DNA of 64,000 nucleotides from Bacillus pumilus (GCF_009937765.1 NZ_CP047089.1:1300272-1364271), one strand, 5' to 3'; counted from the stretch's first letter, positions 9,052 through 16,703 are shown. Notes: generated from the sequence alone by a model not told the origin. Translations and numbers: made by a program.

Positions 9052-10899
9052 ATGAATCCGCCGCCTTGTTATTTAAATACGTGGAAACGTTTTGTTCGTG
9101 AAGGTTTGCTTGATCAGTCTCGTCTGAATAAGAGAGTGGCAGAATCATGGCATAGGTGTAAACAGGCAAATGTGAATCCGTATTTAGATAAAGGACAGTC
9201 GTTGTTAGAAAAGGAATTATTCAGTGCCCAAAAAAAGAAATATTCATTATTTTTAAATGCGGCTCTTCCTTACTTAAATAAAATCAGTCAGCAATTAAAA
9301 GAATCTGACATGTTGGCCTTACTCATCGATGCAGACGGTTATGTGCTAAGTCTGGCAGGAAGCGAAAGAACGATGGTGGAAGCAAGAAGAATTAATTTTA
9401 TGGAGGGGTCGCGCTGGACCGAAACGGATGTAGGGACAAATGCGATCGGAACGGCACTCGTCATCGGAGAAGCGGTGACGATCAACGGAACTGAGCATTT
9501 TTCTATCGCCTCTCATCATTGGAGTTGTTCCGCTGCTCCAATTCGCGATGCAGACGGTACAATCATAGGGGTAATTGACATCTCCTGTATGACGGATAAC
9601 AAGCACCCTTTTATGCTTGGAATTGCTTCAACGGTTGCTTATGCCATCGAGAGAGACATTCAAGTCCAGCAAAAAAGGAGAGAAATGGAGCTGATCACTC
9701 ATTGTCTCCAGCAGGTGGAAGTAGACAAACCGTATGTGGTCTGTAATGAAAAAAAGCAAATTGTTTCTGCCAGCAGGTCGATTAGAGACCGATTTTCAGA
9801 CTGGTATGGAATGGATGTCGAGCGGCTTAAGGATCATTCATTTGTTATCCGGGGAAAGCAGATCATTCGATCAGAGCAAGACGGGAAGGTGCTAGGTATA
9901 TCCTTTTCCTTTGAAGAAGCAGCGAAAAATGACATCACCGTTTCATTTGCTCAATTTCCCGGGGAATCAGGAACAAGTAAGGTATTTCAACAGACACTTA
10001 GTCAGATGAAGAAAGCGGCACAAACAGATGCTCATGTATATATTTGGGGAGAAACAGGGACAGGGAAGGAACTTGCCGCTAGAGCCATTCACTCCGCCAG
10101 TGAAAGGCATAAGGGGCCGTTTATTGCTGTTAATTGCGGAGCCATTCCTGAAAGTCTGTTAGAAAGTGAGCTGTTTGGCTATGCTGAAGGGGCTTTTACA
10201 GGGGCGAAACGTCACGGAGCTAAAGGGAAATTTGAACAAGCCCATAAAGGAACGCTCTTTCTAGATGAAATAGGTGAAATCCCATATGCGATGCAAGTAG
10301 CGCTTCTTCGGGTGATAGAAGAAAGGGCAGTCGTACCGCTCGGAGGGACACACGAAATCCCTTTGGATATTCGGATCATCACAGCGACTCACCGTAATAT
10401 GAACGAACTGCTGAAGGAAGGAAAAATACGAGAAGACTTGTATTACCGTCTTCATGTCTATCCGATCAACATCCCGCCGCTTAGAGAAAGAAAAGAAGAC
10501 ATTCATGATTTATATCGTTATTACCAAAAAAAGCACCACTGGAATGCATCGTTTCCTGAATCACTTTTTCAGAAATTGCAGGAGTATCACTGGCCAGGTA
10601 ACATACGAGAGCTTTTTAACCTGTTTGAACATTTAAGGGTTCTCTTTCCGAATGGTGGATGGATTGGTGAATCGCAATATGCTTCAGTATTAGAGTTTAT
10701 TGATCATAAAAAGCAGAAGCTTCATCTAGCAGAGTATACGAAGACACCAAAAGAACTCACATTCAGGGAACGGATTCAAAAGCAAACAGTGGTAGACGCA
10801 CTGCATAAAACGAAAGGTCATGTGTCAGAAGCAGCGAGGCTATCAGGAGTGCCAAGAAGTACTTTTTATAAGTGGATGCGAAAGTTTCATCTGTCTTAA
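9052..10899 (+). CDS. acoR: Sigma-54-dependent activator of the aco operon
   Basis: Enhancer-binding activator of 615 residues, the usual AcoR length. Seen in order: a GAF-like sensory region (about 70-200, with ETDVGTNAIGTALV), a PAS-like region, an AAA+ domain with Walker A GETGTGKE (about 337) and the sigma-54 contact loop GAFTGA (about 382), Walker B TLFLDEIGE, and a C-terminal Fis-type helix-turn-helix (GHVSEAARLSGVPRSTFYKW). It should hydrolyse ATP to open the sigma-54 promoter at 4297 in response to acetoin. Its own promoter is sigma-A-like with a cre site. Confidence 0.93.
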   Translation: MNPPPCYLNTWKRFVREGLLDQSRLNKRVAESWHRCKQANVNPYLDKGQSLLEKELFSAQKKKYSLFLNAALPYLNKISQQLKESDMLALLIDADGYVLSLAGSERTMVEARRINFMEGSRWTETDVGTNAIGTALVIGEAVTINGTEHFSIASHHWSCSAAPIRDADGTIIGVIDISCMTDNKHPFMLGIASTVAYAIERDIQVQQKRREMELITHCLQQVEVDKPYVVCNEKKQIVSASRSIRDRFSDWYGMDVERLKDHSFVIRGKQIIRSEQDGKVLGISFSFEEAAKNDITVSFAQFPGESGTSKVFQQTLSQMKKAAQTDAHVYIWGETGTGKELAARAIHSASERHKGPFIAVNCGAIPESLLESELFGYAEGAFTGAKRHGAKGKFEQAHKGTLFLDEIGEIPYAMQVALLRVIEERAVVPLGGTHEIPLDIRIITATHRNMNELLKEGKIREDLYYRLHVYPINIPPLRERKEDIHDLYRYYQKKHHWNASFPESLFQKLQEYHWPGNIRELFNLFEHLRVLFPNGGWIGESQYASVLEFIDHKKQKLHLAEYTKTPKELTFRERIQKQTVVDALHKTKGHVSEAARLSGVPRSTFYKWMRKFHLS

Positions 10900-11062
10900 T
10901 CTCATGGAAGGCCGCATCAAGGCCCTTGGTCTACGTGAAGAGGCCCGGGGCTTTCTGCCATGTTAAACAAATGGCATGGAAAAAGGCTTGACTGTTATAT
11001 TAGTATATGTTAAATTATAAAAGCCGTCGCAAATGAAGCAGGAATGAAAAGCTTAAAAATTC

Positions 11063-11091
11063 TTGACACATTTTTCTGGCATATATATAAT
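11063..11091 (+). promoter_or_regulatory. Promoter of the tRNA cluster
   Basis: TTGACA (11063-11068), 17-bp spacer, TATAAT (11086-11091): a perfect sigma-A promoter ending 17 bp before the first tRNA. TTGACT at 10988-10993 followed after 17 bp by TAAATT may be a weaker upstream promoter. Confidence 0.9.
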
Positions 11092-11108
11092 GAAACATGT
11101 CTTATTAT

Positions 11109-11183
11109 TCCGCAGTAGCTCAGTGGTAGAGCTATCGGCTGTTAACCGATCGGTCGTAGGTTCGAGTCCTACCTGCGGAGCCA
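11109..11183 (+). tRNA. tRNA-Asn (GTT)
   Basis: 75-nt cloverleaf from TCCGCAG to CTGCGGA-G-CCA, with anticodon GTT in CTGTTAA and T-arm GGTTCGAGTCC. CCA is encoded. First gene of a cluster whose order equals B. subtilis trnS. Confidence 0.97.
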
Positions 11184-11187
11184 TAAT

Positions 11188-11278
11188 GGAGAAGTACTCA
11201 AGTGGCTGAAGAGGCGCCCCTGCTAAGGGTGTAGGTCGCGTAAGCGGCGCGAGGGTTCAAATCCCTCCTTCTCCGCCA
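11188..11278 (+). tRNA. tRNA-Ser (GCT)
   Basis: 91-nt class II tRNA with long variable arm (TAGGTCGCGTAAGCGGCGC). Acceptor GGAGAAG pairs with CTTCTCC and is followed by GCCA; anticodon GCT. Confidence 0.97.
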
Positions 11279-11287
11279 TTATTTTAT

Positions 11288-11359
11288 GGCCCGTTGGTCA
11301 AGCGGTTAAGACACCGCCCTTTCACGGCGGTAACACGGGTTCGAATCCCGTACGGGTCA
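11288..11359 (+). tRNA. tRNA-Glu (TTC)
   Basis: 72-nt cloverleaf starting GGCCCGT and ending ACGGGTC-A, anticodon TTC in CCTTTCACGG, T-arm GGTTCGAATCC. CCA is not encoded. Confidence 0.96.
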
Positions 11360-11381
11360 TGTTTTGTTATTTTTGATTCGT

Positions 11382-11456
11382 TGGGCTATAGCCAAGCGGT
11401 AAGGCAACGGACTTTGACTCCGTCATGCGTTGGTTCGAATCCAGCTAGCCCAGCCA
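11382..11456 (+). tRNA. tRNA-Gln (TTG)
   Basis: 75-nt cloverleaf TGGGCTA...TAGCCCA-GCCA, anticodon TTG in CTTTGACT. CCA is encoded. Confidence 0.96.
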
Positions 11457-11485
11457 TTTTTTATATGTTTTTCTGCATAGCAGAT

Positions 11486-11561
11486 GAGCCATTAGCTCAG
11501 TTGGTAGAGCATCTGACTTTTAATCAGAGGGTCGAAGGTTCGAGTCCTTCATGGCTCACCA
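11486..11561 (+). tRNA. tRNA-Lys (TTT)
   Basis: 76-nt cloverleaf GAGCCAT...ATGGCTC-ACCA, anticodon TTT in CTTTTAAT. CCA is encoded. Confidence 0.96.
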
Positions 11562-11568
11562 TTGTCAC

Positions 11569-11651
11569 GCGGGTGTGGCGGAATTGGCAGACGCGCTAGA
11601 CTTAGGATCTAGTGTCTTTATGACGTGGGGGTTCAAGTCCCTTCACCCGCA
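11569..11651 (+). tRNA. tRNA-Leu (TAG)
   Basis: 83-nt class II tRNA, acceptor GCGGGTG, anticodon TAG in CTTAGGA, long variable arm, no encoded CCA. Confidence 0.95.
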
Positions 11652-11699
11652 TTGTTTTTTCAAACAGTGCACTTATCAATATATGAGCACATCATACAC

Positions 11700-11785
<86 letters not shown>

Positions 11786-11790
11786 AATGA

Positions 11791-11821
11791 TACCAAGGGT
11801 TTATAGACCTTTGGTATTTTT
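11791..11821 (+). terminator. Terminator after tRNA-Leu, on the element side of attL
   Basis: TACCAAGGGT (11791-11800) pairs with ACCTTTGGTA (11807-11816), followed by a T run. A related hairpin follows attR (27129) and the decayed att copy (28171), so each tRNA 3' end copy carries its own terminator. Confidence 0.75.
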
Positions 11822-11907
11822 AATTTTTTATAGGATTTTACGTAAATGCCCAAAACGTGCCCACTTACTTTATCTAAGTGGGCATATTTTGTTTGAATTT
11901 GATATTT

Positions 11908-13038
11908 TTAAATAATGTCATCTAATTTATCAGCCATGGATTTTTGTTTGTTTGGAAATAAGTGTCCATATACATCTATTGTTGTTCTTATAGATGCATG
12001 CCCTAATCGTTCTTTGATTGTGTGATATTCCTCTCCTTGATCAATGAGAAGTGCGACATGTGAATGTCTTAAATCGTGTAATCTGATTACTTTTAAATTC
12101 TCATCTTCTTGACAGAAATATTTAATTTTTCGTGAGAAAATATCTTTTCTGGATGGTGTATCTTTATATTGAAAAATGAATGTTTCGTCTGAATGAGAAA
12201 TACCTAGATCATCAAAAAGCTTTTCTTGTTCTTGTCTCCATTGATCTAATAAATTTAAAAGTTTCTTATTTATGCTTATTCGCCTTATAGAAGTTTTTGT
12301 TTTGGGTTCAATTAAAACATGTTCTCCATTGATAAATGTTGAGGCTTTGTTGACATCTATCTCTTTTTTATATCTGTCAATATCTATCCATGTAAGACCC
12401 AACAACTCTCCACACCTCATTCCAGTTAAATAAGCTGTTGTATAGAATGTTTTGAATAGCAATTGATCTCCAGGGATTAGGCTAAGAAAATCTTTGAACT
12501 CTTGTGGTGTCCAAAATTTCATTTTTTTATGTTCTTTGGGTAATCTTTTTATGTTGTCGCATGGATTAGATGTTAAAGCCTCTTCTAGAATTCCAACGTT
12601 GAAGATTTGATTTAATATGGTCATGATATTGTTAATTGTTTTATTACTTAATTTCTTTTCTTTTTCTGATTTAGATTGTAGGTGTTTTCTAAAGTTTAGT
12701 ATGTCTTTTTTTCTTATTCTTTGCAGAATGCTATTTTTAAAGTAAGGAAGAATGTGCTTATTTATAGAATACGTCATATTTTCCGGATAAGTACCTTTGT
12801 GAGCCGCCTCACTATGTTCATAAAACAGATTTAATAAATCGCAGAATCCCATTTTTTCTTTCAGAAATAAATGATTTTTATTGTACTCGTTTTGGATTTT
12901 TGCCTCTAAATCTTCGGCTTCTTTTTCTGTCAATACTTTACGTCTTGTTCGAATTCTTTCACCAGTGATAGGGTCAACACCAAGACTTACATCTACAAGC
13001 CACTTACCATTATCGAGTTCTTTAATCAAGAAAACCAA
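11908..13038 (-). CDS. int: Tyrosine recombinase integrase of the element
   Basis: 376-residue tyrosine recombinase that inserts and excises the element at attL/attR. Seen: N-terminal arm-binding domain (VDPITGERIRTRRKVLT, about residues 19-36), SAM-like core-binding domain (about 65-165), and a catalytic domain with Arg in TGMRCGELLGL, HDLRH in IRLHDLRHSHVALL, and nucleophile Tyr in IDVYGHLFP. It lies next to attL and is transcribed toward it, as in ICEBs1. A hairpin TGCCCACTTA/TAAGTGGGCA (11858-11884) lies downstream of its stop. The gene appears intact. Confidence 0.93.
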   Translation of the reverse strand: MVFLIKELDNGKWLVDVSLGVDPITGERIRTRRKVLTEKEAEDLEAKIQNEYNKNHLFLKEKMGFCDLLNLFYEHSEAAHKGTYPENMTYSINKHILPYFKNSILQRIRKKDILNFRKHLQSKSEKEKKLSNKTINNIMTILNQIFNVGILEEALTSNPCDNIKRLPKEHKKMKFWTPQEFKDFLSLIPGDQLLFKTFYTTAYLTGMRCGELLGLTWIDIDRYKKEIDVNKASTFINGEHVLIEPKTKTSIRRISINKKLLNLLDQWRQEQEKLFDDLGISHSDETFIFQYKDTPSRKDIFSRKIKYFCQEDENLKVIRLHDLRHSHVALLIDQGEEYHTIKERLGHASIRTTIDVYGHLFPNKQKSMADKLDDII

Positions 13039-13044
13039 CCTCCG

Positions 13045-13567
13045 CTAAAAGGCGAGGCTAAAATAATTGTTAGAACGATTTTCAGTTCGTTTCTTTGATA
13101 GCAACTGCATTTGTGAATATTTATAATGAATTGCTGTGAGAGGTAATTGAAAAAATGATGCTGCTTGTTCCTGCGTACAGTTTTGTATTTTAGGTAAAGC
13201 ATTAGTGATCATATCGTCTGTTAGAAGAAGTTCTGATGCAAAGATGTCTGCTTGTTGTTCTAATTTATCTTCTAGCGATGTTGAACAGTTAGCAATTTTA
13301 AATGTATTTAATGCTTTATGAAGAAAATAGTGACCAAGTTCATGGGCAATAGTGAATTCCTGTCTTTTTATTTCTTCATTAATGTGTATAAGAAAGATAT
13401 TTTCTTCTTGATAAAATTGAAGAAAACCATTCACACTACCTAGGGGTTGCGGAAGTATACAGATGTTTAATTGTTGGCAAATCTCATAAACGTTGTTGGT
13501 CCCAAATTGACTGAGTACAGCATCTACTTTATGTTTAATTCCTTTTGTAGTATAAATAGTGAATCAC
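13045..13567 (-). pseudogene. immA: ImmA-like zinc protease, apparent frameshift at the start
   Basis: Known: ImmA cleaves the repressor ImmR to switch the element on. Seen: a long frame with HELGH (IAHELGHYFLH) and the helical C-terminal part of ImmA. ImmA-like sequence (TIYTTKGIKHKV) extends upstream to the immR stop. The expected start, GTG 13567 overlapping the immR TGA, is out of frame with it by one base: GTG-ATT is followed by an extra base near 13561. The paralogous frame at 15018 reads GTG-ATT-ATC-ATT-TAT-ACT without that base. Unless an ATT codon is used, only a shorter product from GTG 13434 (129 residues) can be made, missing about 42 residues. A sequencing error is possible. Confidence 0.7.
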
Positions 13568-13947
13568 TCTTTCTTTTTCATTTCTTCTACAAATCTAATG
13601 CCATTTTTTAGAGCTTTTTTGATAAGAAGAGCTGTTTCGGCATCTATGTTTCCGCTTTTCATTAAGAGTAGTGTATCTTCCTTTTTCAATTCTTCAATTG
13701 CTTCATTAAACGTAGCATTCAAAATTGGATCATTATCATCTTCTTCGATATGGTTTTTCCCTAATAAAAAATCAGTGGACACATTATAAACATCACTTAT
13801 CTTTTTTAAAGTATGGGTATCTGGGTCTCTATAGTCTCTCTCATAATTTGATAAGACTGCTTTTGAAATACCTATTTTTTCTGCTGCAAACTCTTGACTC
13901 CATTTTTTTTGTGCTCTAACAAATTTTAGTCGCTCACCTAATGTCAT
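13564..13947 (-). CDS. immR: ImmR-like repressor
   Basis: XRE-type repressor of 127 residues from ATG 13947; a longer frame to 13983 is rejected because it runs through the operators and GGAGTGG lies just before 13947. Seen: helix-turn-helix in LGERLKFVRAQ...ISKAVLSNYERDYRDPDTH (residues 3-45), then the ImmR-type acidic and helical tail. Known: ICEBs1 ImmR represses xis and regulates its own promoter until ImmA degrades it after DNA damage or RapI action. Multiple operator-like repeats lie immediately upstream. Confidence 0.9.
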   Translation of the reverse strand: MTLGERLKFVRAQKKWSQEFAAEKIGISKAVLSNYERDYRDPDTHTLKKISDVYNVSTDFLLGKNHIEEDDNDPILNATFNEAIEELKKEDTLLLMKSGNIDAETALLIKKALKNGIRFVEEMKKKE

Positions 13948-13958
13948 ATTTTCCACTC

Positions 13959-14197
13959 CACGAAAAGTTGATTTTGAATACATGATACAACAAAAAGTTT
14001 ATTTTTTCATTTTTATAAACGAAAAGTTTTGTTATTTGTATTGACATAAACAAAACGTTGATTTATTCTAGTTACATATTAATCTAATCTTTTCCATGAA
14101 GTCCAAAAAAATCTACAAACTCCACGAAAAGTTGTTTTTTTTACTTCTTGGTAAACGATTAGTTTATTATTGGTTGGTAATCAAACGAAGAGTTTTC
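13959..14197. promoter_or_regulatory. Array of ImmR operator-like repeats between immR and xis
   Basis: About seven copies of a motif near AAACGAAAAGTTT: 13959-13974, 13991-14003, 14016-14031, 14047-14064, 14122-14139, 14151-14169 and 14182-14197. Several are partial dyads (AACGAAAAGTT). They flank and overlap the divergent promoters. Known: ICEBs1 ImmR binds several sites in the same interval. ImmR binding here is inferred. Confidence 0.75.
14041..14069 (+). promoter_or_regulatory. Pxis-like promoter
   Basis: TTGACA (14041-14046), 17-bp spacer, TATTCT (14064-14069), driving xis and downstream genes. One operator copy (14047-14064) fills the spacer, so bound ImmR would exclude polymerase. 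Confidence 0.75.
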
Positions 14198-14211
14198 AGA
14201 AAGAAGGTGAA

Positions 14212-14403
14212 ATGATGAAAGGTTTTTTGACGGTAAAGGATGTTCAAGAGATTTTGGAAGTCAAGCAATCAAAAGCTTATGACATCATTAGAGAATTAAA
14301 TGAGGAAATGAAAAAACAAGGTTATAGAGTGGTAAGAGGCAGGGTGAACGAAGCGATTTTTCGAAAAACGTATTTTTACGAAAATGAAGCGAGAACTGGG
14401 TGA
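14212..14403 (+). CDS. xis: Xis-like small DNA-binding protein
   Basis: 63 residues from ATG 14212 (AAGAAGGTGA upstream). Seen: a winged-helix/MerR-like helix-turn-helix, LTVKDVQEILEVKQSKAYDI, then a basic C-terminal half. Known: ICEBs1 Xis is a 64-residue protein in this position that directs Int toward excision. The function is inferred from position, size and fold. An in-frame extension to 14170 is rejected because it overlaps an operator and lacks a ribosome site. Confidence 0.75.
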   Translation: MMKGFLTVKDVQEILEVKQSKAYDIIRELNEEMKKQGYRVVRGRVNEAIFRKTYFYENEARTG

Positions 14404-14410
14404 GTAAAAA

Positions 14411-14653
14411 ATGAAACTTAATGACACAAAGTATATTATGAAAAAAGCTGTAATCCTTGCGAAGTCTTTGGAAGGGAATTGGTCAGTACGAATGAAAATG
14501 GCTTTGGATATTGTGATTATAAACCATTATCTTAAACAGCCATTGAGTAAAGTCATTATTGAAAGATTGTTGTTTAAAGGGTTATCGCTAAGGCGGATTA
14601 AGAAACATTATAAAGTCGGAATGAAAGAGATCAATTCGTTAATGGCCAGTTGA
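14411..14653 (+). CDS. Small basic hypothetical protein at the ydzL position
   Basis: 80 residues, Lys-rich, mostly helical, with a C-terminal segment (LSLRRIKKHYKVGMKEINSL) that could be a helix-turn-helix. It starts 8 bp after xis, so it should be co-transcribed from Pxis. I do not recognise a family. ICEBs1 has small gene ydzL at this position, but I cannot show homology. Confidence 0.55.
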   Translation: MKLNDTKYIMKKAVILAKSLEGNWSVRMKMALDIVIINHYLKQPLSKVIIERLLFKGLSLRRIKKHYKVGMKEINSLMAS

Positions 14654-14990
14654 TCAATGTGAGTATATACCATTGATGGACTGTCAAAGAAGCAAACTTT
14701 AGGAGAGGTTGGTCTTTGAAAAATACATACAAACAAAAAAAGCGCCTTGACAGAATCAAGAACGCCCTAGAATAAAACCTAGACAATTTTATTATAGGGC
14801 TTCTTGGATGAAATGTCTATATGCGTCATTTTTGGCGATTGACAGTAATCGTATATACCAAACTGTAAGCAGGCTAGAAAAAGCGTGCGGGATAGTTGTC
14901 ACCATTAATCAACTTGATGGCTATAAATAGCCTACTAGGTCGATTGAAACGACTGATAAGCGCCATGATGGGAAACCAGAGCGGATATAT
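14654..14990. other. Gap with a leader-peptide-like frame and a long stem-loop
   Basis: A TTG frame at 14716-14775 (TTG with AGGAGAGG upstream) encodes MKNTYKQKKRLDRIKNALE, 19 residues. Its end runs into a stem-loop: AGAACGCCCTAGAATAAAA (14759-14777) pairs with TTTTATTATAGGGCTTCT (14787-14804) with one bulge and one mismatch. A smaller hairpin, CTTGA/TCAAG, is at 14746-14760. A peptide ending inside a hairpin suggests attenuation, but this is inference. From 14931 the frame is open into the ImmA-like remnant (IETTDKRHDGKPERIYMIDL), a fragment I cannot assign. Confidence 0.45.
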
Positions 14991-15017
14991 ATGATTGATC
15001 TCATTCAAGAAGGGAAA

Positions 15018-15407
15018 GTGATTATCATTTATACTGTGACGGAAGTTAAACATAAAGTCGATTCATTGTTAAAAGAATTTGAGACAAACAACGTTTATGA
15101 AATTTGCCAACAATTAAACATTTGTGTATTTACACGACCATTAGGACGTATAGATGGCTTCTTGCAATACTATAAGAATAACGAAGATAAAGAATTTTTC
15201 TTTATTCATGTGAATGAAAGGATAGAGGACAAACTGTTCACGATAGCACGTGAATTAGGTATGTACTTCTTGTGTAAAACACGTGTAGTCATTGAACAAT
15301 GCACGAAATTAATTTTAGGTGAGGATGGTTTGAATCATCTTGCGGATATATTTGCATCTGAACTATTGGGGAATGGATTGAAAAAGAAGTGCGTGATAGG
15401 AGCGTGA
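15018..15407 (+). pseudogene. Second ImmA-like reading frame with destroyed active site
   Basis: From GTG 15018 the frame parallels the element's own ImmA: VIIIYTVTEVKHKVDSLL, TNNVYEICQQLNICVFTRPL, FFIHVNE, LADIFASELL. The zinc motif IAHELGHYFL is IARELGMYFL here, so both His ligands are gone (to Arg and Met) and proteolysis should be lost. After FASELL (about 15367) the similarity stops and the frame ends 13 codons later, where a different coding frame takes over. Open sequence upstream to 14931 is unrelated. It is either a decaying duplicate or an inactive version that might still bind ImmR. Confidence 0.7.
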
Positions 15408-15481
15408 GGGCGCGCAGGCGGCGACAGCCGCAAGCGGCAGCTGTAGCGCCCAGCGACGGGAGGAGTGAGCGGAGCGAATGA
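15365..15481 (+). pseudogene. Probable 3' remnant of the coupling-protein gene (conQ)
   Basis: A frame running WIEKEVRDRSVRARRRRQPQ, then AAAVAPSDGRSERSE, ends with TGA 15479-15481, overlapping the nicK ATG as ATGA. In ICEBs1 the FtsK/HerA-like coupling protein gene conQ immediately precedes nicK. The Arg/Ala-rich tail, the overlap and the position fit its last 35 or so codons. The upstream side joins abruptly to the ImmA-like frame, so the rest has been deleted. The identification is from position and composition, not alignment. Confidence 0.5.
15420..15450. other. GC-rich nested hairpin just upstream of oriT
   Basis: GGCG/CGCC outside, ACAGC/GCTGT next, and GCCGC-AA-GCGGC (15427-15438) inside. 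It sits in a 70-bp stretch (15406-15477) of roughly 70-75 percent G+C in an otherwise AT-rich element. It could be a relaxosome site or only the codon-driven tail of conQ. Confidence 0.5.
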
Positions 15482-16530
15482 CGGAATTAGTCCAACCCCC
15501 CCTAGCTAACAGGGGGGTACAAAACACAAAAAAAGAAAAAGAAACCGTTGAAAACACTGTCACATCAATAGTTGACTATATTCGTGTGAGTTTTAAAACA
15601 CATGATGTAAAGGATATTATCCAAAATGTATTACACTTACATGAAGATTTTATGAAACATAAGCCGACAGGCTTTTACGGATATATAGGTACGTACGAAA
15701 TGGATATGATTAAAGTGTTCTATAGTGCGCCACATGATGAAAGAGGCGTGCTGATAGAAATGTCTGGTCAAGGTTGTCGACAGTTTGAAGCATTCCTAGA
15801 ATGCAGAAAGAAAACGTGGTTTGACTTCTTTCAAGAATGTAAGGACAAAAAAGGGAAATTCACAAGGCTTGATATTGCAATAGATGACAAAAAGACGTAT
15901 TTTTCTATTCCTGCACTTTGTGAAAGAATTAGGCGGCAAGAGTGCATTACAAAATTTAAAAGTATCTCGTATGATGGCTCGACCTTGCTTGATGGAGGGA
16001 AGCCCTATGGAATGACTCTCTACATGGGTTCAAAGAAATCGGACGTCTACTTCTGTTTCTATCAGAAAGGATTTGAACAAGCTCAAAAATACGATATTCC
16101 TTATGATGATATTGATAAGAAGTGGAATAGATACGAAGTGCGTTTGAAGGATGATCGTGCTGAAAAAGCTGTTCAAGAATTGTTGAAAAAAGAGGATTTG
16201 ACGTATATCGCCATTGCGGTGATTAACTATTATATTCGCTTTGTTGATAAGGACAACAGGCATAAACAGCACTGGGAATCCAGTAAGTTTTGGAAGAGGT
16301 TCATTGGTGACGTGGGGAAACTACGACTTCATGTGAAAACGGAAAAAGATACTTTTGAGAAATCCTATATGTGGCTTTTAAATAACTGTGCGCCTATCAT
16401 GCGTGTTGTGTTGGAAATGGATAAAGCCAAGGGAACGAATTATATATCTGACATGCTCCTTAATGCGAAGTTAGAAAAGAAGCATATCGACATGCTAGAA
16501 ACATTCTTAGCAGAAAGGCAAATGGGGTGA
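15478..16530 (+). CDS. nicK: MobT/Rep_trans relaxase NicK
   Basis: 350-residue relaxase, near the 352 residues of ICEBs1 NicK. Known: it nicks oriT, stays bound to the 5' end and also starts rolling-circle replication of the excised circle. Seen: Rep_trans features with YIRVSF near the start, TGFYGYIGTY, the metal-site strand FTRLDIAIDD (about 125-134) and the segment YFCFYQKGFEQ. The frame is intact. It overlaps the conQ-like remnant by four bases and contains oriT in its first codons. Best evidence that the element can still be mobilised. Confidence 0.92.
   Translation: MTELVQPPLANRGVQNTKKEKETVENTVTSIVDYIRVSFKTHDVKDIIQNVLHLHEDFMKHKPTGFYGYIGTYEMDMIKVFYSAPHDERGVLIEMSGQGCRQFEAFLECRKKTWFDFFQECKDKKGKFTRLDIAIDDKKTYFSIPALCERIRRQECITKFKSISYDGSTLLDGGKPYGMTLYMGSKKSDVYFCFYQKGFEQAQKYDIPYDDIDKKWNRYEVRLKDDRAEKAVQELLKKEDLTYIAIAVINYYIRFVDKDNRHKQHWESSKFWKRFIGDVGKLRLHVKTEKDTFEKSYMWLLNNCAPIMRVVLEMDKAKGTNYISDMLLNAKLEKKHIDMLETFLAERQMG
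15495..15518 (+). other. oriT, nic site of the relaxase
   Basis: 24-bp GC-rich inverted repeat: ACCCCCCC (15495-15502), then TAGCTAAC, then AGGGGGGT (15511-15518). This is the ICEBs1/Tn916-type oriT, with the conserved CTAACAGGGGGGT half. It lies within codons 6-14 of nicK, as in ICEBs1, where oriT overlaps the 5' end of nicK. Confidence 0.88.
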
Positions 16531-16535
16531 TCAAG

Positions 16536-16703
16536 TTGGAAAAGATCATTAGAGGCAGGACTTTCATGCAAAAGCTCTTTGAGACTTGTCCGAGTTTCAG
16601 TAAATTAAAGTCTAGTGGTGCGTACATGGCTTGTGTCAACGGTAAGCGCACCGTAGGGAGCATTAAGGAGTTGAAACAATCAGCGCCCCCAATACCCTTT
16701 TAA
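16536..16703 (+). CDS. Small hypothetical protein downstream of nicK
   Basis: 55 residues from TTG 16536 with GGGGTGA about 7 nt upstream: basic, with FETCPSFSKLKSSGAYMACV and GKRTVGSIKELKQ. It starts 5 bp after nicK. No family recognised. The good ribosome site and tight spacing argue for a real gene. Confidence 0.55.
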   Translation: MEKIIRGRTFMQKLFETCPSFSKLKSSGAYMACVNGKRTVGSIKELKQSAPPIPF

